Assembly (NCBI GenBank): GCA_001983455.1
Contig: LJDB01000029.1
Coordinates: forward strand, 1-37,352
Source: Candidatus Epulonipiscium fishelsonii
Lineage (GTDB): Bacteria > Bacillota > Clostridia > Lachnospirales > Cellulosilyticaceae
DNA length: 37,352 nt
Direction of reading: 5' to 3'
Within the stretch, counting starts at the first letter, position 1, and each line of letters opens with the position of its first letter. Below, one piece after another: positions 15,389-23,940 of the stretch. The notes under the pieces were generated by a model. It had not been told where the DNA came from. It did no database searches and was given only the letters and a program-made list of their open reading frames with translations. The position numbers were made by a program, and so were the translations under genes.

Positions 15389-16401
15389 ATTTGAAATCCC
15401 CCTTGATTATTTGTGTTTAAAAGTTCTGAGCCTTTTAGTATTAGTTTACAAGCTATCATACTTATTTGCCTGGGTTGCTCCAAGTTTTGAAGACGTTGAA
15501 AAAGCATGGTTGTAGCTACTTCCCCCATTTTGACAACATCTCTTGTTACACAGCTTAAAGGATAGTTAATTGCGTCCAAAACAGGAATATGGTCTATTGC
15601 AATTAAAGAGATATCTTTTCCTATTTCCAGATTGGACTCTTTACAAGCCCTCATAAAGCCTAGAGTAGTATAATTGTTACAAGTTACAAAGCTGGATGGC
15701 ACCCATTCTTTTGCAAAGGCATCTTTACAAAGTGTATACGCTGTTTGAGTTGAAAAATCACCCTGCAAAATGTAGTTACTAGTGATGTTATTGTCAGCTA
15801 GTGCTTTTAAATATCCTTCTAGTCGCAGTTTTCCAATTTTTAAGTTTAAATCACCTGTAACTATTCCAACATGTTTATGGCCAACTTTTAAAAGTTCACT
15901 AGTTGCCATATAAGTACTTTGAAAATTCTCATAGAAAACACCATCCCAATTAGAATTTTCAAACTCTCTATCCACAACGATAATAGGTATTTTTAGTTTC
16001 TCAATCATATCTGTTAATTTTCTTTCTGCCCCACGTTTTAAAAGCCCAGTAGCAGGAGTTATAATAATGCCACAAACCTTTTGCTTTTCCAGCATTTTTA
16101 TAGCTTTTTCTTCAAGTTCCATGTTGTTTGCAGAATCACAATATATTAGTGAAAATCCTAAATCTAATGCTTTCTCTGTAATACCTTGAAATATCTCACC
16201 AAAAAAACTATTTGCAATTTCTGGAATTATAACACCAATTGTTTTTTGAGCACCAATGTTTTTTTGAGTATACTTATGTTCCTGAATAATTTGTTCTACT
16301 TTTAGCCTTGTTTCTTGATTAACATATCCACTGTTGTTTAATACTCTTGAGACTGTTGCTTTTGAAACTTGTGCTAATTCTGCTATATCTTGAATTGTCA
16401 T
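15385..16401 (-). CDS. LacI-family transcriptional regulator
   Basis: This repressor of about 338 residues has an N-terminal LacI helix-turn-helix (TIQDIAELAQVSKATVSRVL, hinge following NNSGYVNQETR) and a periplasmic-binding-like sensor domain, as in VGIVTGDLNLKIG and ISLIAIDHIPVLDA. The canonical N-terminus MTIQDIA starts at 16401. An in-frame ATG at 16419 would add six residues but lies only about 10 bases from the predicted transcript start and lacks a ribosome binding site. It is the first gene of the transporter operon and its own promoter carries a LacI-type operator at 16444-16455, so it should repress itself and the whole operon until the sugar is present. Confidence 0.93.
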   Translation of the reverse strand: MTIQDIAELAQVSKATVSRVLNNSGYVNQETRLKVEQIIQEHKYTQKNIGAQKTIGVIIPEIANSFFGEIFQGITEKALDLGFSLIYCDSANNMELEEKAIKMLEKQKVCGIIITPATGLLKRGAERKLTDMIEKLKIPIIVVDREFENSNWDGVFYENFQSTYMATSELLKVGHKHVGIVTGDLNLKIGKLRLEGYLKALADNNITSNYILQGDFSTQTAYTLCKDAFAKEWVPSSFVTCNNYTTLGFMRACKESNLEIGKDISLIAIDHIPVLDAINYPLSCVTRDVVKMGEVATTMLFQRLQNLEQPRQISMIACKLILKGSELLNTNNQGGFQI

Positions 16402-16435
16402 TGCTATCACTCGTTCCATATTTTTTCATACTCAA

Positions 16436-16464
16436 ATCATATCAAAAACGTTTTTAGAAGTCAA
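16436..16464 (-). promoter_or_regulatory. Sigma-A promoter of the LacI-ABC operon
   Basis: On the minus strand TTGACT (16459-16464) and TATGAT (16436-16441) are spaced by exactly 17 bases, an almost consensus housekeeping promoter. The spacer is filled by the palindromic operator at 16444-16455. Confidence 0.85.
16444..16455. promoter_or_regulatory. LacI-type operator
   Basis: A perfect 12-bp palindrome AAAAACGTTTTT with the central CG typical of LacI/CcpA-family operators. It lies between -35 and -10, so a bound repressor would block RNA polymerase directly. The most likely ligand is the LacI protein encoded next to it; a CcpA-like global regulator is an alternative. Confidence 0.75.
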
Positions 16465-16629
16465 TATAATTATACAATATCTATATTTATTATAAAATGT
16501 ACAAATTTATTTTGGATAAATATAACATCTGCCATTTATATTTAATTGCAATAATGCTAAATAATATTTTTAAAATTTTTAACAGCTGATGATTTTATTT
16601 CAGAAGTTTCATATTTTGTTTCATAAAAC

Positions 16630-16659
16630 TTGGTACATTCTTTAAAAAATGCATAAATA
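16630..16659 (+). promoter_or_regulatory. Possible promoter of the BceAB-like operon
   Basis: TTGGTA and TAAATA are separated by 18 bases, about 60 bases before the start codon. The match is moderate. A GTTTCATA sequence occurs twice just upstream (about 16605-16625), which could be a regulator site. The rest of the 16465-16716 gap shows nothing else. Confidence 0.35.
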
Positions 16660-16716
16660 AATAAATGAATTAATACACATACTATTTTTAAAATAAACAT
16701 GATAAGGAGAAGGATT

Positions 16717-17475
16717 GTGGAAAACAAAACTTTAGAAGTACAAAATATACAGAAATATTATATTAGCAAAGAAAATACCACCAAAGCAATAGATGGTATA
16801 AGTTTTGATGTTGCAGAAGGGGAATTTGTAGGAATAATGGGCTCTTCTGGTTCAGGCAAATCTACTTTGTTAAACTGTATCTCCACTATTGATGCCGTTA
16901 CAAATGGAAAAATTTATATTGATAACGAAGATATTAGTAAAATAAAAGGAAATAAACTTTCAGATTTTCGAGGCAAAAAACTTGGATTTATTTTTCAAGA
17001 TTTCAATTTACTGGATACTCTTACAGCTTATGAAAATATAGCTTTAGCACTATCTATAAATAATATTAGTCCTTCTGAAATTGATAAAAGAGTTAAACAA
17101 ATTGCTAAGGATTTAAATATTGAAGAAGTTTTAAATAAATTTCCGTATCACATGTCTGGAGGTCAACAGCAAAGAGTTGCAGCAGCTCGTGCAATAGTGA
17201 CAAATCCAGCTTTAATACTTGCTGACGAACCAACAGGAGCATTAGACTCCGCATCTGCCATAATACTTTTGGAAATGCTGAGTGAAATAAATACAAAATT
17301 TAACGCTACAATTTTGATGGTTACGCATGACGCTATGTCTGCAAGTTATAGCAATAGAATTTTATTTTTAAAAGATGGACAAATTTTTAAAGAAATCTTT
17401 AGAGGGGCTGATGACCAAAAGACATTTTTTAGCAAAGTTTTAGAAGTTGTTTCTGAAATGGGAGGACAAAAATAA
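16717..17475 (+). CDS. ABC transporter ATP-binding protein (BceA-like)
   Basis: This ATPase of about 252 residues belongs to the MacB/BceA family of peptide-antibiotic-sensing and -resistance transporters. It has Walker A GSSGSGKST, signature MSGGQQQRV, Walker B LILADEPTGALD and the H-loop VTHD. The true start is probably GTG at 16717, preceded by AAGGAG at 16704-16709; the upstream in-frame ATG at 16699 lies before this site and has none of its own. The stop codon overlaps the start of the permease gene by one base. No adjacent two-component system is present in the window, so regulation is unknown. The substrate may be a peptide antibiotic, by family analogy. Confidence 0.92.
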   Translation: MENKTLEVQNIQKYYISKENTTKAIDGISFDVAEGEFVGIMGSSGSGKSTLLNCISTIDAVTNGKIYIDNEDISKIKGNKLSDFRGKKLGFIFQDFNLLDTLTAYENIALALSINNISPSEIDKRVKQIAKDLNIEEVLNKFPYHMSGGQQQRVAAARAIVTNPALILADEPTGALDSASAIILLEMLSEINTKFNATILMVTHDAMSASYSNRILFLKDGQIFKEIFRGADDQKTFFSKVLEVVSEMGGQK

Positions 17476-19481
17476 TGAGAGATACCAAAATTATTTTTGG
17501 AAACGTACGCAAAAACATAAAAGATTATTCAATTTATTTTCTAACCTTATCTATTTCGGTAAGTTTATTTTATTCGTTCAATTGTTTTGCTGACCAACCA
17601 GCTTTTCGGAATTTGTCCAGCACGAAAAAACTGATGTATGACCAACTAAATATATATATGACAATTTTATCATACCTAGTTGCTATTATACTTGCCTTTC
17701 TTATTATTTATACAAATAATTATTTGCTTAAACGCAGAAAAAAAGAACTAGGCATTTATATGTTACTAGGTATGAAAAAAAGACGCATTGCCAAACTTTT
17801 TAATGGAGAAGCTTTTTTCATTAGTCTTATTTCATTGATAGTAGGGCTTGTGTTAGGGATTATTATATCACAAGGGATAGGCTTGTTGTCCTTACAACTA
17901 TTTGCTGTTGAGCCTAGTGAATATCAAATTATTATTTCACCTAATGCACTAGGTATAACAATAGGCTGTTTTGCTTTAATTTTTATTATTACAATTTGTT
18001 TTAACGTATCAAGTATATCTAAAGTTAATTTAATATCGCTATTAAGGGCAAGCAGAACTAGTGAAAATCCTAGCATTAAAGGGAAAGGGTTAATATCCCT
18101 GATATTTATTATTTCTATAGTTTTAATAATATCTGCACAAGCAATAATTGTTAAAAATGGGATTATACCAAGCCGTGATGATTATTTTATCCAAACTGCT
18201 ATAATTTTTCTGGGCATAGGAACAATATTATTGTTTTATTCAGGAACAGTTGTTGTTACGTCGTTAATCAAATCTAATAAAAGGATTTACTTAAAAGGCA
18301 TAACGTCATTTGTTGTTAGCCAAATAAATAGTAAATTTACTGCAAATTTGCTTATTTTATCTATTGTTACAGGATTATTGACAATAACAATTTGTGGAAT
18401 GTCAACAGGGGTTAGTATGGCACTAGAAATAAATAGATTATCTAATGAGCAAGTACCTTATGACTTAAATGTGTACTCTAATATTAGCATGAATGGTGAA
18501 AGTGATATATTAGAGCATCTGTATAATAATAATTTGGATTTGGAAAAATATGCTGAGGCTATGGAAGAAATAAGTGTTTATAATGCGGATATAACTTATG
18601 GTGATATTTTAGCAAATCAAGAGCTAGATTTATGGCCGATGGATGCGCAGTTACCTGAGACACCTATATTAGTGGTATCCATATCGGATTTTAATAAGGC
18701 TATGTCGCTACAAGGTAAAGAGGCATATATGTTAGGCGAAGATGAATTTTATTTAAATTGCAACTACGATGGAACTATTAAATATATGGAGCAATTTTAT
18801 AATAACGCTAATTCAATAACTATAGCTGGAAATACTTTAAAACCTGTTAATAATAATATAATAAGTGAAACGTTTTATATGACATCAATAGGCAATAATG
18901 ACCGTGGTTCATTGGTAGTTCCAGATAACATTGTGTCATCTTTACAAAAAGACTGTAACATAGTTTTAGTTCAGTATAAACCTACTACTAATCCAGATGA
19001 TGTTTTTCAACCTTTGATACCTATAGGACTTGATGAAAGATGGGGTTATAGGTATACAGAATCAAATATGATGCATGATATGTATTATGGAGTATATGGA
19101 ATTTGTATTTTTGTATGTTTTTATTTAAGCATAATATTTTTGCTTATTTGCGTAGCACTGCTTTCGGTTAAACAATTGACAGAAGTCTCAGACAATGCAC
19201 AAAGATATGGACTTCTGAGGAAAATAGGGGTTAGCGACAAGCAATTAAATAGAAGTATACTTATACAAGTAGGCGTATTTTTTGGATGCCCAATTGCTAT
19301 TGCGACTATATATTCAATTATAGAAACTAGGGAAATAATAAAATTGATTGAAGGCTTTATGAATTTGCATGTAGCAACAAATTTTTATATTACGATAATT
19401 TTATTTTTGGTTATCTATGGGTTATATTTTGTGGCGACTTATGTGTCCAGCAAGGCAATAATAAGAGAGAGGAAGCAATAG
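17475..19481 (+). CDS. ABC transporter permease, FtsX-like (BceB-like)
   Basis: This 668-residue membrane protein has the Bce layout: about ten spans, with a large extracellular domain of roughly 190 residues between spans 7 and 8 (after TITICGMSTGVSM and before the YYGVYGICIF segment). FtsX-like domains lie near both ends, and the first cytosolic loop has KRRKKELGIYMLLGMKKRRI. In this family the extracellular domain senses or frees cell-wall antibiotics, and the pair confers resistance. The coding start overlaps the ATPase stop (TAATG). A 42-residue membrane protein gene follows two bases after the stop. Confidence 0.9.
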   Translation: MRDTKIIFGNVRKNIKDYSIYFLTLSISVSLFYSFNCFADQPAFRNLSSTKKLMYDQLNIYMTILSYLVAIILAFLIIYTNNYLLKRRKKELGIYMLLGMKKRRIAKLFNGEAFFISLISLIVGLVLGIIISQGIGLLSLQLFAVEPSEYQIIISPNALGITIGCFALIFIITICFNVSSISKVNLISLLRASRTSENPSIKGKGLISLIFIISIVLIISAQAIIVKNGIIPSRDDYFIQTAIIFLGIGTILLFYSGTVVVTSLIKSNKRIYLKGITSFVVSQINSKFTANLLILSIVTGLLTITICGMSTGVSMALEINRLSNEQVPYDLNVYSNISMNGESDILEHLYNNNLDLEKYAEAMEEISVYNADITYGDILANQELDLWPMDAQLPETPILVVSISDFNKAMSLQGKEAYMLGEDEFYLNCNYDGTIKYMEQFYNNANSITIAGNTLKPVNNNIISETFYMTSIGNNDRGSLVVPDNIVSSLQKDCNIVLVQYKPTTNPDDVFQPLIPIGLDERWGYRYTESNMMHDMYYGVYGICIFVCFYLSIIFLLICVALLSVKQLTEVSDNAQRYGLLRKIGVSDKQLNRSILIQVGVFFGCPIAIATIYSIIETREIIKLIEGFMNLHVATNFYITIILFLVIYGLYFVATYVSSKAIIRERKQ

Positions 19482-19483
19482 CA

Positions 19484-19612
19484 ATGCCCGAAAACGTTAA
19501 TTGGATAGCAGTCTTTCAAAGTGTAATGGATATATGGTTTCCTTTCATAATTATTTTAGTAATTATTATTGGATTTATAATATACAAAGCTATAAAATCC
19601 AGACATAAATAG
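19484..19612 (+). CDS. Small single-span membrane protein, 42 residues
   Basis: An ATG two bases after the permease stop opens a 42-codon frame: MPENVNWIAVFQSVMDIW, then one hydrophobic span of about 17 residues rich in I (about 19-35), then a basic tail KAIKSRHK. The GAGAGGAAG sequence just upstream, within the end of the permease gene, is a good ribosome binding site. Position and tight spacing indicate co-translation with the BceAB-like pair. It may be a small regulatory or accessory subunit. No family is recognised. Orientation by the positive-inside rule puts the C-terminus in the cytosol. Confidence 0.7.
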   Translation: MPENVNWIAVFQSVMDIWFPFIIILVIIIGFIIYKAIKSRHK

Positions 19613-19619
19613 GAGAAGA

Positions 19620-19653
19620 ATACCCCTCTGGCACGAGAGCACTAGAGGGGTAT
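19620..19653. terminator. Bidirectional hairpin between convergent operons
   Basis: A perfect 10-bp stem, ATACCCCTCT with AGAGGGGTAT, has a 14-base loop. It lies 7 bases after the small membrane protein gene and 9 bases after the stop of the minus-strand isomerase gene. There is no clear T run on either side, but its strength and position fit a shared terminator. Confidence 0.7.
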
Positions 19654-19662
19654 CAATAAACT

Positions 19663-20484
19663 CTATAAACTTTCAAGAATTGGTTTAAGATGTGCGATAG
19701 TACCTTTTGCAGCTTCCATTTGGTTTGGCAACTGATAAATTTCAGTACATAAATAACCATTATATCCAGTTTCTTTTAACGTTTCCAAAATCTTTCTAAA
19801 ATCAAGACCGCCCATTCCTGGGTAGCGTCTATTATTATCAGCTAGGTGAACATGGATATTATAATCTACGGCGTTTCTTATAGAGTCATAAATATTTTTC
19901 TCTTCAATATTTACATGGAAAATATCAAGCATAATTTTTACACGGTCATTTCCAACTTCTTTGCAAACCTCAATAGCTTCAGTAGAAGTGTTTAAAAAGT
20001 TAGTTTGCATATATGTTACTGGTTCAATTGCAATGCTTACATTTTTCTTTTCGCCATATTCCCCAATTTGTCTAAATGCATCAATTGCGTATTGATATGA
20101 AAGTCCACGAGGAATGCTATCAACATATTGTCCCCTCACTCTACCAATGTTAATATTTGCACCAAATATTGACGCAAAATCCATCATGCCTTTTACTTCC
20201 TCAATAGCTTGATTTCTTATTTCTTCCTTTGGGTTTGTAAAACTTAATTTTTTTTGTCCAAACAATTCCCCAGTGCAAACAATTGCTACGTCTAAATTAT
20301 TTTTTTGAAGTAGTTTTTCTATTTTATTTGCATCCAATTCTTTAGGGTTAATAGTCATAAACTCAACACCATCATAGCCCAGTTCTCCCAAAGTGTTTAA
20401 CGAAACTTCAATATCTCCTTGAAAAGCAGTAACACTTGGGTCAACTTTAACATCTGGTGTTGCAACTTGATAACATAATTTCAT
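19663..20484 (-). CDS. Sugar phosphate isomerase/epimerase (hydroxypyruvate-isomerase-like TIM barrel)
   Basis: This 273-residue cytosolic TIM-barrel protein has probable metal ligands in IAIEPVTYMQ (E), MLDIFHVNIEE (D, H), HVHLADNNRRYPG (H, D) and LCTEIYQLP (E). This pattern is typical of hydroxypyruvate isomerase/IolI/tagatose-epimerase-like enzymes. It is encoded 12 bases after the PdxA-like dehydrogenase and probably acts in the same sugar-acid pathway, for example by isomerising the keto product. It is distinct in sequence from the isomerase at 5376-6296. AGGAGGT precedes the ATG. Exact substrate unknown. Confidence 0.87.
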   Translation of the reverse strand: MKLCYQVATPDVKVDPSVTAFQGDIEVSLNTLGELGYDGVEFMTINPKELDANKIEKLLQKNNLDVAIVCTGELFGQKKLSFTNPKEEIRNQAIEEVKGMMDFASIFGANINIGRVRGQYVDSIPRGLSYQYAIDAFRQIGEYGEKKNVSIAIEPVTYMQTNFLNTSTEAIEVCKEVGNDRVKIMLDIFHVNIEEKNIYDSIRNAVDYNIHVHLADNNRRYPGMGGLDFRKILETLKETGYNGYLCTEIYQLPNQMEAAKGTIAHLKPILESL

Positions 20485-20496
20485 AAATCTTACCTC

Positions 20497-21504
20497 CTAT
20501 TTTTTAAGACCCATAGCAATGTTAGCAGTCATTTTAACAGCATTTTCCATTGCATCTGTGGTTGCGATATTTTTTCCAGCAATATCAAATGCACTACCAT
20601 GAGCTGCAGTCGCAATTGCTACTGGTAAGTTTGCATGAACGGTAACTCCATATTGAAATCCTTTTAACTTTAATGCAATTTGACCTTGATCATGATACAT
20701 TGTAACTGCTGCGTCAAAATCTCCATTAAATGCTTTAATAAACAAAATATCTGCTGGATATGGTCCTTTTACAGTCATTCCATTTGCCCTAGCTTTTTCT
20801 ATAGCAGGTTCAATTACTTCAATTTCTTCCCTACCACATGTTCCGTTTTCGCCCCCATGTGGATTTAATGCTGCAACTCCAATAGTGGGATTTTCATTGC
20901 CTGAAAATTTTAACGTATCATAAGCTAGTTTAATTCCGTTATAAATTGAATCCACTGTTAAATATTGAACTATATCTTTAACAGGAACATGACTTGTTAC
21001 ACGTGAAGTCCACAGTCCATCTAAAACATTAACTTCACAAGTTAGTCCAACCCTATCAAATTCTTCACCAAATAGTTTATTTTCACTTTCAAGTTTATAT
21101 CCACCTTCTTTCATAGCAGCTTTGTTTAATGGTGCAAAAGAAAATCCGTCTAGTATTTTGTTTTTACACAAATCAATAGCTAACATTAACATATCGCCAG
21201 ATGCTTTACCGGCAATAGGACTAACTTTTCCAACCGTAATTTCTGCTGGATTTACATTTTTTTGATCCAATATGTAGTAAATATTTTCTTTATCAGTGGT
21301 GTTACGAATTGCTTCAGCTGTTTCAAGTGTTTCAATTTCAAAGTTTGCTCCAACAACACCTTTTGCCCACTCAAAAATTCTTTTGTCCCCTATAATCAAA
21401 GGCTTACAATACTTATTTAGTTTTTCCTCTTTACAAAGTTTTGCTACAATTTCTGGACCAACTCCACAACAGTCCCCTAATAAAATTCCTAATACTGGTT
21501 TCAC
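20497..21504 (-). CDS. PdxA-family 4-phosphate (sugar acid) dehydrogenase, atypical
   Basis: This 335-residue NAD-dependent, metal-dependent dehydrogenase of the PdxA family oxidises and usually decarboxylates a 4-phospho-hydroxyacid. The three metal-binding histidines are conserved: H172 in TSHVPVKD, H216 in NPHGGENG and H271 in MYHDQGQI. The GHTE motif that contacts the substrate in typical PdxA and in D-threonate/D-erythronate-4-phosphate dehydrogenases is replaced by LFGEEF near residue 145, so the substrate probably differs. It is the first gene of a two-gene unit with a sugar isomerase. The DUF1537 kinase usually paired with catabolic PdxA2 is not in the window. It starts with GTG at 21504 after AGGGGGAA. 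Catabolic use is more likely than vitamin B6 synthesis. Confidence 0.85.
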   Translation of the reverse strand: MKPVLGILLGDCCGVGPEIVAKLCKEEKLNKYCKPLIIGDKRIFEWAKGVVGANFEIETLETAEAIRNTTDKENIYYILDQKNVNPAEITVGKVSPIAGKASGDMLMLAIDLCKNKILDGFSFAPLNKAAMKEGGYKLESENKLFGEEFDRVGLTCEVNVLDGLWTSRVTSHVPVKDIVQYLTVDSIYNGIKLAYDTLKFSGNENPTIGVAALNPHGGENGTCGREEIEVIEPAIEKARANGMTVKGPYPADILFIKAFNGDFDAAVTMYHDQGQIALKLKGFQYGVTVHANLPVAIATAAHGSAFDIAGKNIATTDAMENAVKMTANIAMGLKK

Positions 21505-21658
21505 TATATATTCCCCCTATTATGTATTTTTTTATTCATAATTATATAAAGCAATTTTTATGCCATATTGTTCCATATATTTATGTGTACTTATTAATAA
21601 AACTTAATAGATTTGATAACATAGATAGAAATATTATTAATTTTATTAGTTATTTAAA

Positions 21659-21709
21659 GCAGTAACTAATGGTTATGAAATATTTTTCGAGTTAACCAAT
21701 AATTACTGC
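21659..21709 (-). terminator. Long hairpin after the pyruvyl-transferase/FrhB operon
   Basis: Arms of 17 bases pair with one mismatch and one wobble (outer GCAGTAA/TTACTGC, inner GGTTA/TAACC) around a 17-base loop, 24 bases after the stop at 21733. Only a short T-rich tract (TTTAAAT) follows on the minus strand, so it may be a weak terminator or a transcript-end structure. Confidence 0.6.
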
Positions 21710-21732
21710 AAAACAATTATTAATTTCTTAGT

Positions 21733-23940
21733 TTATTTTTTTTTACCAGTTATTAAAGCTTCATATTCTTTACTTAATTGTGCTACCATTATTGAGGTTT
21801 CATATTGAGTCTCATAATTCATTTCAGAGATTAGCATTTGTAGCTCATAAAATAATTGTTCTATAGAACTATCTTTAAAAATTGATCTTAAATATGCATC
21901 TACTTTTGAATGAGAAATACTAGTATTCAAACTGGCATTATACTTATCAGTGTTATAATTTTCTGCTGATTTAAGATTAATTTGAGCATTTTCTAAAAGA
22001 ATACTTCCTTTAGAAGTTCTGTCTATAACTAAATTTATTCCCCTACCATCTTCTACAATATCTGGATAATTTCTTGCCCCCCACAAATCTCCCAAAGTTA
22101 TATCAGCAAAAGAGTTATCACTTTTAAAACCACAAGAGTAACATCTATTTTTACAGAAAATAAAACACAGTCTACAGAAAAAATCATCCTTACCATATAA
22201 AAGAATAGACTTGTTATTTTCAAATGTTAATTTATAAGCATTTGTATATCCCAGCTCTGTATTTCTCATATTAAGATGTATTATTTTGCCATATTTTTGT
22301 GTATAAAAGTCTATATATTTTACAAGTAAATTAGGTGAAGGTTCTCCATGACAAACTAAATCAATAGTATATAAGTTGTCATAATCTTTTTGCAAATAAT
22401 TCTTTAAGCCTGCAATCTGACAAGGTGTTCCACTATATAAAACAATTGTATTGTTATCTAAATACTGTTTGGCTTCTTTGTAAGTGTTTTCTATATCACT
22501 TTGAACATATTTACTTGAGCGTAAAAGTTCTAAATCTACGAGATTATTTACACCTATATGTTTAACTTTAAAGTCTTTATCATATATTGCACCAAAAACA
22601 ATACCTCCGTTTGAGATAACATATTGGGCAATAGCAAAGAATGTACCTCCTGATGCACTCTTTAATCGTTCATCTTTATCTATATGGGTTGCTGAATATA
22701 CAAATGATTGCTCTAAATTTTTAGATTTAGAGTTTATAGCAGGACATACTTTCTTGCATAACATGCACTTATTACAAACATCATGATTAATTTTGGGAAA
22801 TCCAAATCCTAACTCATCTTTAACTATCTCTATACAAGATAATGGACAAACAACTTTACAAGTACTACAATTATAACATTCGCTCCTTGGTACAATATCA
22901 AATTTAGAGATCTTTTCTGCATTAAGAGATTTTTTCAGAAATGCAAGAGATTTTTCTCTCTCTAATTCTAATATATTATTAACCTTAGAATAATCAATTT
23001 TATTATCAATAATAGTAAGACAATTTTCTATAGGGGTGTCTATATCAATATATCTGTCACAAATGTCAAACATTTTAAGCAAATCTTTTATGCGTACATT
23101 TTTAGAGTAATCTGATTGAATATTATCTATATAGAATGATATAAATTGTTTATTATAAATAATGCTAAATATTGTTCCGTGAAATGAATTTGTAACAACA
23201 TATTCAGCATTTGCAATAAGAGTTATAAACTCAATTGGATCAGAATAATCTGAGAGATATTTTATTTCATAGTTAGTCTTTTGTGATAATTCATTAATAC
23301 ATTTTTTCAAATTTGAAGGTAAACCGAACATATAACAAAATATATATGGTGCAACATTCGTTTCTATTTTAAGAGTATCCCAATCTTTTTTTAAAAGTAA
23401 TAATGTAGGGTCAAGAACATTTACCACTGATTTGTTAGATAAGTCTGAAATAAAAGGGATAGCACTTTTCTCTCTAGTCGAAATATAATCAAGCTTTTTT
23501 ATAGGTTCTTTAAGAATATTTTTTATATTATCTGTTGTGTAAGCTCCATCCATACTAACAGCATATCCTATTTTAAGTTTATCTGAATTAGCAAAACTTA
23601 ATGCCATATGTGGTAAAGCAGATGAAGACATACCAATATTGTCACCCCAAATTTGGTCACTACCACAGATGAAAATATCATAAAGTTCATTGCATTCATA
23701 AATATTAGAGGCATTATAAATTTTGCTACTATGAGGAATGGTTTCAGCAAATGCTTGCATTTGTTTTGCGTTAGAATAACTTTTATTAGCTATTTCTGCT
23801 TGCTTTGTCTTGTAGTCAAAACGAATGACTTCACATTCAAAACCAAGTTTTGCTACTGTTTTTTGTAGAGCATATGTTTGTAATAGAGCTCCATGATTAA
23901 AAGTGTTATTAAATAATGTTATTATACCTACTCTTTTCAT
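21733..23940 (-). CDS. Polysaccharide pyruvyl transferase / ferredoxin / FrhB-like fusion (copy B)
   Basis: This 735-residue cytosolic fusion has three parts. Residues 1-330 match the polysaccharide pyruvyl transferase family (NHGALLQTYAL, FICGSDQIW at 90-98, TNSFHGTIFS at 250-259). Residues 355-400 form a two-[4Fe-4S] ferredoxin with C355, C358, C361, C365 and C389, C392, C395, C399. Residues 410-735 resemble the FrhB/FdhB beta subunit of coenzyme F420 hydrogenase/dehydrogenase (ASGGTFFAIAQ, SGTPCQIAGL, CYSCGFKSDNSFADITLGDL). The fusion is known from capsule or exopolysaccharide clusters, where its exact reaction is unclear; an electron-transfer step on a glycan substrate is suspected. Its ATG overlaps the upstream paralogue's stop (ATGA), with AAGGAGG inside that gene, so the pair is co-translated. 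No glycosyltransferases are nearby. Confidence 0.88.
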   Translation of the reverse strand: MKRVGIITLFNNTFNHGALLQTYALQKTVAKLGFECEVIRFDYKTKQAEIANKSYSNAKQMQAFAETIPHSSKIYNASNIYECNELYDIFICGSDQIWGDNIGMSSSALPHMALSFANSDKLKIGYAVSMDGAYTTDNIKNILKEPIKKLDYISTREKSAIPFISDLSNKSVVNVLDPTLLLLKKDWDTLKIETNVAPYIFCYMFGLPSNLKKCINELSQKTNYEIKYLSDYSDPIEFITLIANAEYVVTNSFHGTIFSIIYNKQFISFYIDNIQSDYSKNVRIKDLLKMFDICDRYIDIDTPIENCLTIIDNKIDYSKVNNILELEREKSLAFLKKSLNAEKISKFDIVPRSECYNCSTCKVVCPLSCIEIVKDELGFGFPKINHDVCNKCMLCKKVCPAINSKSKNLEQSFVYSATHIDKDERLKSASGGTFFAIAQYVISNGGIVFGAIYDKDFKVKHIGVNNLVDLELLRSSKYVQSDIENTYKEAKQYLDNNTIVLYSGTPCQIAGLKNYLQKDYDNLYTIDLVCHGEPSPNLLVKYIDFYTQKYGKIIHLNMRNTELGYTNAYKLTFENNKSILLYGKDDFFCRLCFIFCKNRCYSCGFKSDNSFADITLGDLWGARNYPDIVEDGRGINLVIDRTSKGSILLENAQINLKSAENYNTDKYNASLNTSISHSKVDAYLRSIFKDSSIEQLFYELQMLISEMNYETQYETSIMVAQLSKEYEALITGKKK

